Assembly (NCBI GenBank): GCA_020853705.1
Contig: JADYYK010000099.1
Coordinates: forward strand, 1-64,000
Origin: Deltaproteobacteria bacterium
GTDB lineage: Bacteria; Myxococcota_A; Polyangia; Haliangiales; JADYYK01
Direction: 5' to 3'
Length of the DNA: 64,000 nt
A program made the translations under genes and the position numbers. How positions within the stretch are numbered: position 1 is the stretch's first letter; each line of letters begins with the position of its first letter. Of this stretch, positions 30,260 through 41,251 are shown one piece after another. Under the pieces are notes generated by a model. It searched no databases. It saw only the letters and a list, made by a program, of their open reading frames with translations, and had not been told where the DNA came from.

Positions 30260-31071
30260 CAGGCCACCAGCTCGGCCAGCGCGGCGCCGGGATCGGGCGC
30301 CCGCATCAGCGCCTCGCCGACCAGGACGGCGTCGGCCCCGTGGGCGCCCATCAGCGCGACGTCGGCCGCGGTGCGGATGCCGCTCTCGGCGACATAGACA
30401 CAGCGCGCCGGCACCAGCGGGCGCAGCCGCTCGGTCAGCGAGGTGTCGACCACGAAGGTCGCCAGGTCACGGTGGTTGACGCCGACCACCTTGGCGCCCG
30501 CGGCCAGCGCGCGCTCGAGCTCGCGCGCGTCGTGGGCCTCGACCAGCACGCCGAGGCCGGCCGCGCGCGCACACGCCAGCAGGTCGGCCAGGCGGACGTC
30601 GTCCAGCGCGGCCACGATGAGCAGCACGGCGTCGGCGCCCGCGGCCCGGGCGCGCCACAACTCCCCCTCGTCGATGAGGAAGTCCTTGCGCAGCACCGGG
30701 ATGCTGACCGCCGCGCGCGCCGCGGTCAGATCGCCGAGGTTGCCGCCGAAAAACGGCCCATCCGTCAGCACCGACAGCGCCCGCGCGCCCGCCGCCGCGT
30801 AGCTCCGCGCGATGGCGACCACGTCGGCGTCGGGGCGGATCGGCCCCAGCGACGGCGAGGCCCGCTTGATCTCGGCGATGACCCGCACCGCGGTGTCGCC
30901 GGGCCCGCGCCGCAGCACGCTGGCGAACGGCCGCGCCGGCGCCTCGCGCGTGACCGCCTCGGCGCGCGCGCGCACGCTGGCCAGCGGCTCCGCGGCCAGG
31001 CCCGCGGCCAGCTCGGCGCGCTTGCTGGCGAGGATGCGGGCCAGGATGGAGCTCGTCGCGGTGTCGCTCAC
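30259..31071 (-). CDS. trpC: Indole-3-glycerol phosphate synthase
   Basis: 270 aa from GTG 31071 (GTGA overlap with trpD). TIM barrel with I-A-E-I-K-R-A-S-P-S (catalytic Lys), S-V-L-T-D (Asp/Thr), L-R-K-D-F-L-I (Lys) and G-V-N-H-R-D (Asn) and E-S-G-I (Glu/Ser). It closes the indole ring, converting CdRP to indole-3-glycerol phosphate. Confidence 0.98.
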   Translation of the reverse strand: MSDTATSSILARILASKRAELAAGLAAEPLASVRARAEAVTREAPARPFASVLRRGPGDTAVRVIAEIKRASPSLGPIRPDADVVAIARSYAAAGARALSVLTDGPFFGGNLGDLTAARAAVSIPVLRKDFLIDEGELWRARAAGADAVLLIVAALDDVRLADLLACARAAGLGVLVEAHDARELERALAAGAKVVGVNHRDLATFVVDTSLTERLRPLVPARCVYVAESGIRTAADVALMGAHGADAVLVGEALMRAPDPGAALAELVA

Positions 31072-32099
31072 GCGGCGGCTCCGTGCGAGACCTTGACCAG
31101 CCGGTCGAGCACCTCGCGCGCCGCGCCGCTGTCCAGCGCCGCCTCGGCCCGCCTCGCCGCCGCGCGCAGGTCGGGTGCCACCTCGGCCGCGAGCAGCGTC
31201 GCCGCGGCCGCCATCACCACCGCCGCGCGCGGCGCCCCGGCCTGGCCGCCGCCGCCGTGCAGGACCTCGAGCGCGATGGCGGCGTTGTCGGCCGCGGCGC
31301 CGCCCGCCAGCCCCGCTGGATCGGTCTCGGCCAGGCCGAACACGCGCGGCGACACCGCGTACTCGTGGACCTGGCCGCCGCGCAGCTCGGCGACCTGGGT
31401 CTCGCCGGCGACGGCGATCTCGTCGAGGCCGCCGGCGCCGTGCACGACCAGCACGCGCTCCGACCCGAGCTGCCCCAGCGCCTGCGCCATCGGCGCCGCG
31501 AAGGCCGAGTCGAACACGCCGATGACCTGGCGTCGCGCCCCGGCCGGGTTGGTCATCGGCCCGAGCAGGTTGAACAGCGTGCGCGTGCCCAGCTCCTTGC
31601 GCGGCCCGCCCACATGGCGGGTCGCGGCGTGGAAGGCCGGCGCGAACATGAAGCCCAGCTTGACCTCGCGCAGGCAGCGCTCGATGACGGCGACCGGCGC
31701 GGCGACCGCGACGCCGAGGGCCTCCAGGACGTCGGCGCTGCCACAGCGCGACGACAGGGCGCGGTTGCCATGCTTGGCCACGGTGACGCCGCAGGCGGCC
31801 ACCACGAAGGCCGCGATGGTCGACACGTTGATGGTCGCCGCGCCGTCGCCCCCGGTGCCGCAGGTGTCGACCACCACGGCGGCGTCACACTGGATGGGCG
31901 TCGCCCGCGCCCGCATGGCCCGCGCCGCGCCGGCCAGCTCGTCGGGCGTCTCGCCCTTCATGCGCAGCGCGATCAGCAGGCCGCCGATCTGCGCCGGGGT
32001 GGCCTCGCCCTCCATGATGCGGCCGATGACCTCGGCGGTCTCGGCCTGGCTGAGGTCGCGGCGCGCCACCACGCGCGCGATGGCCTCCTGCAAGGTCAC
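31068..32099 (-). CDS. trpD: Anthranilate phosphoribosyltransferase
   Basis: 343 aa from GTG 32099 (GTGA overlap with trpG). The PRPP-binding D-T-C-G-T-G-G-D-G and the [15 protein letters not shown] loop are complete; length is normal. Transfers phosphoribose to anthranilate. The gene is free-standing, not fused to trpG. The longer frame is antisense noise over trpG. Confidence 0.97.
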   Translation of the reverse strand: MTLQEAIARVVARRDLSQAETAEVIGRIMEGEATPAQIGGLLIALRMKGETPDELAGAARAMRARATPIQCDAAVVVDTCGTGGDGAATINVSTIAAFVVAACGVTVAKHGNRALSSRCGSADVLEALGVAVAAPVAVIERCLREVKLGFMFAPAFHAATRHVGGPRKELGTRTLFNLLGPMTNPAGARRQVIGVFDSAFAAPMAQALGQLGSERVLVVHGAGGLDEIAVAGETQVAELRGGQVHEYAVSPRVFGLAETDPAGLAGGAAADNAAIALEVLHGGGGQAGAPRAAVVMAAAATLLAAEVAPDLRAAARRAEAALDSGAAREVLDRLVKVSHGAAA

Positions 32100-32674
32100 G
32101 CCGGCACCCGACGGAGGAAGTTGGCCAAGAGCTGCTTGCCGTCGGGCGTCATGATCGACTCGGGGTGAAACTGCACGCCCTCGACCGCGTGCTCGCGGTG
32201 GCGGAGGCCCATGATCTCGCCCTCGGCGGTCTCGGCCGTGATCTCCAGGCAGGCCGGCAGGGTGGCGCGCTCCACGATCAGCGAGTGGTAGCGCGTGGCC
32301 TGCATCGGCTGCGGCAGCCCCGCGAACACGCCCAGGCCGCGGTGCTGGATGGCCGAGATCTTCCCGTGCATCGGCGCGCGCGCGCGGATGACCTTGCCCC
32401 CGAAGGCCTGCCCGATGGCCTGGTGACCCAGGCACACGCCCAGGATGGGCAGCCGCCCGCTGAGCTCGCGGATGACCTGCAGCGACACCCCGGCCTCGTT
32501 GGGCGTGCACGGCCCCGGGGACAGCACCACCGCGCTGGCCCAGCCCGGGATGGCCGCGACGTCACGCACCGCGGGGGCGTCGTTGCGCTCCACCCGCACC
32601 GTGGCCCCGAGCTCGCCGAGGTACTGCACCAGGTTGAAGGTGAAGCTGTCGTAGTTGTCTATCACCAGGAGCAT
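32096..32674 (-). CDS. trpG: Anthranilate synthase glutamine amidotransferase subunit
   Basis: 192 aa from ATG 32674 (TGATG overlap with trpE). Class I glutamine amidotransferase: L-S-P-G-P-C, nucleophile Cys81 in G-V-C-L-G-H-Q, and the late His-x-Glu G-V-Q-F-H-P-E-S. Supplies ammonia from glutamine to TrpE; in some bacteria the subunit also serves PabB. Confidence 0.97.
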   Translation of the reverse strand: MLLVIDNYDSFTFNLVQYLGELGATVRVERNDAPAVRDVAAIPGWASAVVLSPGPCTPNEAGVSLQVIRELSGRLPILGVCLGHQAIGQAFGGKVIRARAPMHGKISAIQHRGLGVFAGLPQPMQATRYHSLIVERATLPACLEITAETAEGEIMGLRHREHAVEGVQFHPESIMTPDGKQLLANFLRRVPA

Positions 32675-34170
32675 CAGACGCCCCCTCGCGCGGCGGCCAC
32701 CGCGCGCAGCACCGCGCGGGCCTTGCTCATGCACTCCTCGTGCTCGGCGGCCGGCACCGAGTCGTGCACGATCCCGGCCCCCGCCTGCACGAAGATCTTG
32801 TCACCCTGTGTGACCAGGGTGCGGATGGCGATGGCGAAGTCCATGTTGCCGGCGTACGACAGGTAGCCCACCGCGCCGCCATACAGGCCGCGCCGGGTCG
32901 GCTCCAGCTCCTCGATGATCTCCATGGCGCGGATCTTGGGCGCCCCGCTCAGCGTCCCGGTCGGGAACGACGCGCGCAGCACGTCGAGCGGCCCCAGGCC
33001 CTCGGCCAGCTCTCCGGTCACGTGCGACACCATGTGCATGACGTGGGAGTAGCGCTCGACCACCATGGTCTCGTCGACGTGCACGCTGCCGACCTTGCTG
33101 ACGCGGCCGACGTCGTTGCGCCCGAGGTCGATCAGCATGATGTGCTCGGCGCGCTCCTTGGGGTCGGCCAGCAGCTCCGCCTCCAGGCGCGCGTCCTCGG
33201 CCTCGCTGGCGCCGCGCCGCCGGGTCCCCGCGATGGGCCGCACGGTGACCCGCCCGGCCTCGAGGCGCGCGACCACCTCGGGCGACGCCCCGGTGACCGC
33301 GGCGCCCGGGAAGTCGAGGTGGAACATGTAGGGCGACGGGTTGATGACGCGCAGCGCGCGGTAGACGTCGAACGGATCCAGCTCGCCTCGCGCGACCTCG
33401 AAGCGCTGCGACAGCACGACCTGGAAGGCGTCGCCGGCCAGGATGTACTCCTTGGCGCGCACCACCGCGGCCATGTACTCCTCCGGCGTGCTGCGCCGCT
33501 TGACCTCGACGTCGGCCGACGGCGCCGCCGCGGCGTCGACCACGCGCAGCGCGGGGGCCGGTCCGCGCAGGCGCGCGATCACCGCGTCGATGCGCGCGCA
33601 GGCCGCCGCGTGCGCGGCGTCGCCGCCGTCGGCGCGCGCGGTCGCGACCACCTTGAGGGTCTGGCGCAGGTTGTCGAACACCACCACGGTGTCGGTCAGC
33701 ACGAACACCGCGTCGTCGAGGCCGAGCTCGTCGGGCGCGCGCGCGGGCAGCTTCTCGAACGCGCGCACGGCGTCATAGGCCAGACAGCCGACCGCTCCAC
33801 CATAGAAGCGCGGCAGCCCCGGCGGTGCCCAGACCCGGAAGCGCGCCAGTACTTCGGCCACCGCCGCGGCGGCGTCGGGCGCGGCCAGCTGCTCCTCGCG
33901 CGCGGGCGCCTCGGGCTCGCGCCACTCGACGCGGGCCTGGCCGGCGCGGGCGCGCACCACCGCGCGCGGCGCCACGCCGACGAACGAGTAGGTCGCCCAC
34001 TTCTCGGCGCCGACCACGCTCTCGAGCAGGAAGCTCCACTCCGAGGCGCGCAGCTTGGCGAACGCCGACACCGGGGTGTCGGCGTCATCGACGATCTCGC
34101 GGTACACGACGATGAGATCGTGGCCCTGCGAACGTGAGCGAAATTCAGCTAGATCTGGCACGTATTGCAT
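32674..34170 (-). CDS. trpE: Anthranilate synthase component I
   Basis: 498 aa from ATG 34170. Chorismate-binding fold with G-G-A-V-G-Y, D-V-Y-R-A-L-R-x-x-N-P-S-P-Y-M, [10 protein letters not shown][11 protein letters not shown] and the closing [10 protein letters not shown]. Converts chorismate and ammonia to anthranilate. First gene of the seven-gene operon. Only 20 nt separate it from the divergent glyA start, so there is no room for a trp leader peptide unless the promoter lies in glyA. Confidence 0.98.
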   Translation of the reverse strand: MQYVPDLAEFRSRSQGHDLIVVYREIVDDADTPVSAFAKLRASEWSFLLESVVGAEKWATYSFVGVAPRAVVRARAGQARVEWREPEAPAREEQLAAPDAAAAVAEVLARFRVWAPPGLPRFYGGAVGCLAYDAVRAFEKLPARAPDELGLDDAVFVLTDTVVVFDNLRQTLKVVATARADGGDAAHAAACARIDAVIARLRGPAPALRVVDAAAAPSADVEVKRRSTPEEYMAAVVRAKEYILAGDAFQVVLSQRFEVARGELDPFDVYRALRVINPSPYMFHLDFPGAAVTGASPEVVARLEAGRVTVRPIAGTRRRGASEAEDARLEAELLADPKERAEHIMLIDLGRNDVGRVSKVGSVHVDETMVVERYSHVMHMVSHVTGELAEGLGPLDVLRASFPTGTLSGAPKIRAMEIIEELEPTRRGLYGGAVGYLSYAGNMDFAIAIRTLVTQGDKIFVQAGAGIVHDSVPAAEHEECMSKARAVLRAVAAARGGV

Positions 34171-34190
34171 GGACGGGTGGACCTTAGCAC

Positions 34191-35504
34191 ATGGCTCTTG
34201 ACGCGCGAGGTCGCGGCCAACACAGTTCGCTCGTGACGACCTCGACGACCTCGACGAATAGCGAAGCGCTGGGCAGCACCGATCCCGAGATCGCGGATCT
34301 CATCGCTCGGGAGGAGCGCCGCGAGTCGGCCAAGATCCGTCTCATCCCGTCGGAGAACTATGTCTCGCGCGCGGTGCTGGCCGCCACCGGGTCGATCCTG
34401 ACCAACAAGTACAGCGAAGGCTACGCCGGCAAGCGCTACTACGAGGGCCAGCAGTTCATCGACCCCATCGAGACGCTGGCGGTCGATCGCGCCCGGAAGC
34501 TGTTCGGCGCCGACCACGCCAACGTGCAGCCGTACTCGGGTTCACCCGCGAACCTGGCGGTGTACCTGGCGTTTTGCCAGCCTGGCGACACCGTGATGGG
34601 GCTCGGCCTGCCCATGGGTGGCCACCTGACCCACGGCTGGAACGTGTCGATCAGCGGCAAGTACTTCAAGGCGGTGCAGTACGGCGTCGATCCGGTGCAC
34701 CACTTGATCGACCTGGACCAGGTGCGCAGCCTGGCGCGTGAGCACCGTCCCAAGGTGATCTGGGCCGGCGGCACCGCCTACCCGCGCCTTTGGGACTGGG
34801 AGTCCTTCGCCGCCATCGCGCGCGAGGTCGGCGCCAGGTTCGTCGCCGACATGGCGCACATCGCGGGGCTCATCGCGGGCGGCGCCCACCCCAGCCCGGT
34901 GCCCTTCGCCGACGTCGTGACGACGACCACGCACAAGACCCTGCGCGGCCCGCGCGGCGGCATGATCCTGTGCAAGGACGAGTTCAAGTCGGCCATCGAC
35001 AAGGCCATCTTCCCCGGGCTGCAGGGCGGCCCGCACAACCACACCACCGCCGGGATCGCGGTCGCGCTGCGCGAGGCCGCCGAGCCAGGCTTCAAGGACT
35101 ATGCGCACCAGGTCGTCAAGAACGCGCGCGCCATGGCCGACGAGCTGGCCTCGCGCGGCTTCCGCGTCATCTCGGGCGGCACCGACAACCACCTGGTGCT
35201 GATCGATCTGACCGCCAAGGGGATCGGCGGCAAGCCCGCGGCCAAGGCCATGGATCGCGCCGGCCTCGAGGCCAACTACAACACGGTTCCGTTCGACCCC
35301 CGCAAGCCGTTCGATCCCAGCGGCGTGCGCCTGGGCACCCCGGCGATGACCTCGCGCGGCATGAAGGAGACCGAGGCGCGCAAGGTCGCGGCCTGGATCG
35401 ACCAGGCCGTGCAGGCCGCGGGGGATGACGCCAAGCTCGACAACATCGCCGCCGAGGTGGCGGAGCTGTGCAAGGGCTTCCCGGCGCCGGGCATCGACTG
35501 CTAG
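34191..35504 (+). CDS. glyA: Serine hydroxymethyltransferase
   Basis: 437 aa from ATG 34191, chosen because a GGTGGA lies about 10 nt upstream; a GTG at 34233 would leave more room for a divergent promoter and cannot be excluded. Fold-type I PLP enzyme: [18 protein letters not shown]220-M-A-H-I-A-G and the PLP lysine Lys249 in [10 protein letters not shown]. Interconverts serine and glycine with transfer of one carbon to tetrahydrofolate. Divergence from the trp operon, whose last step uses serine, may be meaningful. A (GCACGA)n array begins 3 nt after the stop. Confidence 0.97.
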   Translation: MALDARGRGQHSSLVTTSTTSTNSEALGSTDPEIADLIAREERRESAKIRLIPSENYVSRAVLAATGSILTNKYSEGYAGKRYYEGQQFIDPIETLAVDRARKLFGADHANVQPYSGSPANLAVYLAFCQPGDTVMGLGLPMGGHLTHGWNVSISGKYFKAVQYGVDPVHHLIDLDQVRSLAREHRPKVIWAGGTAYPRLWDWESFAAIAREVGARFVADMAHIAGLIAGGAHPSPVPFADVVTTTTHKTLRGPRGGMILCKDEFKSAIDKAIFPGLQGGPHNHTTAGIAVALREAAEPGFKDYAHQVVKNARAMADELASRGFRVISGGTDNHLVLIDLTAKGIGGKPAAKAMDRAGLEANYNTVPFDPRKPFDPSGVRLGTPAMTSRGMKETEARKVAAWIDQAVQAAGDDAKLDNIAAEVAELCKGFPAPGIDC

Positions 35505-35507
35505 CGC

Positions 35508-35587
<80 letters not shown>

Positions 35588-35609
35588 CGGGCAGGGTAGA
35601 GTCCCCCTC

Positions 35610-36860
35610 GTGGACGTCGGCATCATCGGGTGTGGCACCGCTGGCGCCGCCAGCGCGCTGGCCCTGTCCCGCGCCGGCCACCGGGTCACCGTCTACGAGC
35701 GGGTGCCCGCACCCGCCGCCATCGGCGCCGGCCTGGTGCTGCAGCCCACCGGCCTGTGGGCGCTGGCCCGCCTCGACCCCGCGGTCCACGCCGAGGTCGC
35801 CGCCGCCGGCGCCCCCATCACCGCGCTGCGCTGCGAGACACCCCGGCGCCGCACCCTGGTCGACGTCAGCTATGCCGAGGTCGCGCCCGGCCTGTGTGGC
35901 CTGGGCATCCACCGCGGCGTGCTGTTCCGCGCCCTCTTCCGCGCCGTCCAGGCCGCCCCGGTCACCCTGCGCCTCGGCGTCCACATCGACACCCTGGTGC
36001 CCGACGGTGCCCGCCACGCCCTGACCACGCCCGACGGCGAGCGCCACGGTCCGCACGATCTCGTCATCGTCGCCGACGGCGCGCGCTCGTCGCTGCGCGA
36101 CGACACCCAGCGCGCGCTGCACACCCGCATCACCGAGTACGCCTGGGGGGCGCTGTGGTTCGTGGCGCCCGACCCCGACGGCGTCCTGGGCACGCGCCTT
36201 CACCAGATCGCCGACGGCACGCGCCGCCTGCTGGGCCTCTTGCCCACCGGCCAGGACCCCGACGGCGCCCGCGTCGGCAGCATCTTCTGGTCCATCCGCG
36301 GCGATCGGGTCGACGCCTGGCGCGCCGCGGGTCTGGCCCCGTGGAAGGCCGACGTGGTGCGCTATGCGCCGTGGACCGCGCCGCTCCTGACCAGCATCGA
36401 GCGCCCCGAGCAGCTGATCTACACCAGCTATCGCCACGTCAGCATGCCGCGCTGGCACCTGCCCGGCGTGGTCTACCTGGGGGACGCCGCCCACGCCATG
36501 AGCCCGCAGCTCGGCCAGGGCGCCAACCTGGCCCTGTTCGACGCCATGGTGCTGGCCGACTGCCTGGCCGATGTCCGCCCCGATGCGCCGCCGCCGCTGG
36601 CCGCCCTGGCGCGCTACTCGGCCCAGCGCCTGCGCCACCTGCGCTACTACCAGCGCATGACGCGCCTGCTGACCCCGCTGTTCCAGAGCGATGGCGGTCG
36701 CGTCCTCGGGGCCCTGCGCGATCTGTCGATGGCGCTGGCGTGCAAGATCGGCCCGCTGCGCCGCATGATGGTGACCACCGTGCTGGGCATCAAGCGCGGC
36801 GTCTTGCGCCGCTCGCTGCCGCTCGGGCCGCTGTACGACCCGCCGCGGCTGCTGCCCTGA
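35610..36860 (+). CDS. FAD-dependent monooxygenase (UbiH/salicylate hydroxylase-like)
   Basis: 416 aa from GTG 35610. Group A flavoprotein monooxygenase: dinucleotide motif G7-C-G-T-A-G12, an Ala-rich helix and E-R-V, the mid DG-type motif A-D-G-A-R-S-S-L-R, and the second FAD motif G291-D-A-A-H-A-M-S-P-Q-L-G-Q-G-A-N-L. The last 60 residues are a basic helix. Hydroxylates an aromatic ring with NAD(P)H and O2; substrate unknown. It lies alone downstream of the hexamer array after glyA. No signal peptide. Confidence 0.9.
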   Translation: MDVGIIGCGTAGAASALALSRAGHRVTVYERVPAPAAIGAGLVLQPTGLWALARLDPAVHAEVAAAGAPITALRCETPRRRTLVDVSYAEVAPGLCGLGIHRGVLFRALFRAVQAAPVTLRLGVHIDTLVPDGARHALTTPDGERHGPHDLVIVADGARSSLRDDTQRALHTRITEYAWGALWFVAPDPDGVLGTRLHQIADGTRRLLGLLPTGQDPDGARVGSIFWSIRGDRVDAWRAAGLAPWKADVVRYAPWTAPLLTSIERPEQLIYTSYRHVSMPRWHLPGVVYLGDAAHAMSPQLGQGANLALFDAMVLADCLADVRPDAPPPLAALARYSAQRLRHLRYYQRMTRLLTPLFQSDGGRVLGALRDLSMALACKIGPLRRMMVTTVLGIKRGVLRRSLPLGPLYDPPRLLP

Positions 36861-36866
36861 GCGTCG

Positions 36867-37076
36867 TCAGCGCGCGCCCGCGCCGCCCAGGCAAGCCAGC
36901 CCGGTGCGCAGCGCCGCTGACAGGTCCAGATCAGCCGGATCCACCGTGTTCGTGAGCAGCACCTGATCGCGCAGCGGCAGCTGACAGAAGCCCAGCTGTG
37001 AGTAGCACGCCACATGGGACGCCAGCGCGCGCTGCTTGACACCTCGCGCTGCTGGCGCCGTCGCTCCGAAGCGGCC
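36867..37076 (-). pseudogene. Remnant of a coding region lacking a start
   Basis: A 69-codon open stretch with GC-rich third positions, a well-mixed amino-acid content and four Cys (A-C-Y-S-Q-L-G-F-C-Q-L; G-L-A-C-L-G), ending at TGA 36867-36869. Upstream a TGA (37077-37079) closes the frame and I see no start codon with a ribosome site (a GTG lies 24 codons in). It looks like the C-terminal end of a secreted or Cys-rich protein whose front was lost. No family recognised. It is the only content of the 253-nt gap before 37114. Confidence 0.35.
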
Positions 37077-37113
37077 TCACGGGCGGGCCGACAGTGGTCC
37101 GGTGGTCCTGGCG

Positions 37114-38757
37114 TCAGTCCTCTGACAGGTTCACGACCTCGATCGCCTCGTCCTGCACGGTGTCGAGCATGAACATGATGTAGCCGATGGTCCTGGCGTA
37201 CTCGCGCAGCTTCTCGGGATCGGGGTTGTCCTTGCGGTACTCCGTCATCCACTTCAGGTAGGCGCCGTTCCTGTCCGAGAACTCGGTCTGCAGGAAGAAC
37301 ATGGTCTCCTTGAAGTCGCGACGGAGAAGCTGCTGCTTGGCGATCAGCTGCTGGCTGGCCGTGGGGGCCGGAGGCGACTGCGGGGCGCGGCGACCCATCC
37401 CCGACGACGCCGGCGCCGCAGGCTTTGGCCCGCGGCTGTCCCACCACGGCGGCTTGACCGGCTTGAAGGGCAGGGTGCCGGCGTCCTTGTTGCGCCCGCG
37501 CACGATGTCGCTGCCGATCGACGCCAGCGTGGTGCCCTCCAGGATCTCGCCGGTGGAGTCACCGGCGAGGGTGCCCACCATGCGGAGCGCGACGTCGTGG
37601 ATGATGCGACGATCGCCCCGGTCCATGTACTCGGCGAAGCGATCCCAGGCGTCGTAGTCGGTCCCGATGTTGGGCGGTGGCGGCGGCGGCGGTCCTGGCT
37701 CCGGCGCGGCCGGCCCCGCGGGCGCCGCGGCCTCGAGCACCTCGGCGTCGAGGAAGATGTCGGCGCGGCGCAGCGTCGCCAGCGCGCTCATCTCGATCTC
37801 GGGGCCGCTGGGCACGGGCTCGTCGGCGCCGGCGCCGCTGTGCGGAATGTCGAAGTTGCCCTCGATGAGGCCGGCCTCGACCGCCAGTGCCCGGATCAGC
37901 ATGCGCGCCACCAGGGCGGCCCGCTGCACCGACAGCTCGGTGTTGTTGGGCTCCACCGAGCGACGTGGATCGGCGTGACCCACGACGCGGCCCCTGAGGC
38001 CCAGCTCGGCGTTGGGCTTGCCCAGGTTGCGCCTGGCGTACGGCGCATAGGCGCGCGCCAGCTCCTTGATGCGCGCCAGGTCCTGGTCGTCGAGGTTGGA
38101 CTCCTTGGTCCTGAAGTACATGACGCCGACCATGGACTGGGTGCCGGCCCGGCCAGCCCCCGGGTTGACCCAGCTGACACCCTGGTGGGTCGGGCTCTCG
38201 AGCGACCGGCCGGCGTCAGCTCCGGCACCCTGCGGCTGGCGCGCCAGCGCCACCGGCTGCGCCGACAGGGTGCGCGGCGCGCCACCGAACACCACCGCGT
38301 CGGCGAAGCCATCGGCCTCGCGCTCGGCGCTCGCGCTGGCCGGAGGGCCGTCGGTCCTGAGCTGTGCCACAGGCTCCGCGCCGCGCTGCTGCACCGTGTG
38401 CGCGACCTCGTGGGCGATGAGGTGCTGGCCCCCGGCGGTCTCGGGTTGATACTCGCCGGCGCCGAAATGGATGTCCTGCTGCACCGTCGCGGCGCGGGCG
38501 CCCAGCGCGCCCGCACTGGCCGCCGCGGCGTCACCGGTGTGCACGCGCACCTCGCCCAGGTCGACCCCGGCGGTGTCCTCCAGCTTGCCGCGCAGCCCGT
38601 CGGGCAAGCGGATGCCATGATCGGCGGTGGCGCCCCCGGTCGGCAGCCCGGGGCCGGTCAGGGCGTCGGTCTGTGCGCGCGCGCCCGCGTGTGACGGCGT
38701 CGCAGCGCCGTCCTCGCCGGTGACCCCGGCGTCCCGTCCCTCCCCATGCAGACGCAT
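37114..38757 (-). CDS. eCIS-core (DUF4157) metalloprotease-like protein fused to an OmpA-like domain
   Basis: 547 aa from ATG 38757. Residues 48-125 are an eCIS-core/DUF4157 domain (L-R-G-K-L-E, G-V-D-L-G-E-V-R-V-H-T-G, then Q-H-L-I-A-H116-E117-V-A-H120-T-V-Q-Q). The HExxH zinc motif is intact and E-R-E-A-D (145-149) is the likely third ligand. Residues 205-310 resemble an OmpA C-terminal/peptidoglycan-binding domain (M-Y-F-R-T; G-H-A-D-P-R-R; N-N-T-E-L-S-V-Q-R-A). A Pro-rich linker (350-365) leads to a helical tail. No signal peptide or membrane helix is evident. DUF4157 proteins are linked to extracellular contractile injection systems, yet no sheath, tube or baseplate gene is in the window. 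The export route and target are unknown. Confidence 0.85.
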   Translation of the reverse strand: MRLHGEGRDAGVTGEDGAATPSHAGARAQTDALTGPGLPTGGATADHGIRLPDGLRGKLEDTAGVDLGEVRVHTGDAAAASAGALGARAATVQQDIHFGAGEYQPETAGGQHLIAHEVAHTVQQRGAEPVAQLRTDGPPASASAEREADGFADAVVFGGAPRTLSAQPVALARQPQGAGADAGRSLESPTHQGVSWVNPGAGRAGTQSMVGVMYFRTKESNLDDQDLARIKELARAYAPYARRNLGKPNAELGLRGRVVGHADPRRSVEPNNTELSVQRAALVARMLIRALAVEAGLIEGNFDIPHSGAGADEPVPSGPEIEMSALATLRRADIFLDAEVLEAAAPAGPAAPEPGPPPPPPPNIGTDYDAWDRFAEYMDRGDRRIIHDVALRMVGTLAGDSTGEILEGTTLASIGSDIVRGRNKDAGTLPFKPVKPPWWDSRGPKPAAPASSGMGRRAPQSPPAPTASQQLIAKQQLLRRDFKETMFFLQTEFSDRNGAYLKWMTEYRKDNPDPEKLREYARTIGYIMFMLDTVQDEAIEVVNLSED

Positions 38758-38819
38758 GGATCGATGTTACACCGTCTGGCGAACGCCGGTCGGCGCGCCG
38801 ACGATCGCTGTGGTGGCGG

Positions 38820-39455
38820 CTACTTCGACTTCGGCGCGGGCGGGATCTTGATGGGCTCGACCTCGGGCTCGCTCAGGCGCGGACGCACGGTGTCGTCCGT
38901 CGCCGCGCTGGCCTCGGCCGGGGGGCGCTCGAAGCCGACGCGGATCAGCGTGCGCGTGACCGGCGCCTTGGGCTTCTCGCCGGGCCTCAGCTGGTGCGGC
39001 GGCACCGGATCGAGGTCGCTCTGCTCGCTGCCCATGGTGTAGGACGGCGCCGCCTTGGGCTTCATGATGATGGTGATGAGCAGGCCGGCGCCCGGCATCG
39101 ACGGCCCCGCGACCTTCTTGCCCAGACACGCGGTGCAGCCCTTCTTGCCGATCTTCTTCACGGTGACCGCGGCCACCGGGGTCTCGAACCAGCGCGTGTC
39201 CAGCGAGCGCGTGTTGTTGCGCTTGGCCGGGACCACGCCATCCAGCATGAGATAGATCCGGTCGCCGATGACCTGCTCACGCGGCTTGACCGGCTGGGTC
39301 ACCAGCATGAACAGCTCCGAGGTGCCGGCCTCGCGCGGTCGGAAGCCGATCCAGTCCAGCGCCGGCGGCCGGGGCCCAGCGTCCTTGGCCACAGCCTCGC
39401 CCGCCGCCAGCACGAGCAGCCCGAAGCCGAGGAGCCACTTCCCAGATCGCCTCAT
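38820..39455 (-). CDS. Exported hypothetical protein
   Basis: 211 aa from ATG 39455. A signal peptide (1-23, ending A-V-A-K) is followed by a beta-rich region (residues 30-130) with W-I-G-F-R-P, L-M-L-D-G and a C-T-A-C pair, and a Pro/Lys-rich tail. The pattern of short strands with L-M-L-D-G-V-V resembles AMIN-like cell-surface domains, but the match is weak. It sits 62 nt upstream of, and in line with, the eCIS-core protein, so it may act with it in the envelope. Confidence 0.75.
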   Translation of the reverse strand: MRRSGKWLLGFGLLVLAAGEAVAKDAGPRPPALDWIGFRPREAGTSELFMLVTQPVKPREQVIGDRIYLMLDGVVPAKRNNTRSLDTRWFETPVAAVTVKKIGKKGCTACLGKKVAGPSMPGAGLLITIIMKPKAAPSYTMGSEQSDLDPVPPHQLRPGEKPKAPVTRTLIRVGFERPPAEASAATDDTVRPRLSEPEVEPIKIPPAPKSK

Positions 39456-39543
39456 GCGTCCAGGATACCGGGCCCCGGGTCGGGGGCAAGTTCGTCGCCA
39501 CCGGCCGTCCAGCGCGTGACGATCCTGGCGCGCGGGGGCGTGG

Positions 39544-39584
39544 CTGCAGGGTCCACCCTGCAGGGGCGACCCGACACCCTGCAG
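39544..39584. promoter_or_regulatory. CTGCAGGGT palindrome with a third half-site
   Basis: A 20-bp palindrome (CTGCAGGGT, CC, ACCCTGCAG; 39544-39563) is followed 12 nt later by a third ACCCTGCAG (39576-39584). It lies in the 213-nt region between the exported protein (start 39455) and the pectinacetylesterase (start 39669). An operator for a dimeric regulator is possible; a stem in RNA is also possible. Confidence 0.5.
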
Positions 39585-39668
39585 CCGCCGCCTGCGCCGG
39601 CCGTTTCAGGTCGCGAGGATGGCGTGGCATGATCCCTGCTCAGGTCTGGGTCAGCCCAGGGGGGGGAC

Positions 39669-41243
<1,575 letters not shown>

Positions 41244-41251
41244 GCGCGGGC

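Noticed and set aside
34171-34190. trp leader peptide or attenuator
   Set aside because: Only 20 nt separate trpE from glyA; no Trp-rich short frame or hairpin pair is visible.
37114-38757. Part of an extracellular contractile injection system locus
   Set aside because: No sheath, tube, baseplate or AAA+ genes lie in the flanking 10 kb, so only the domain is claimed.
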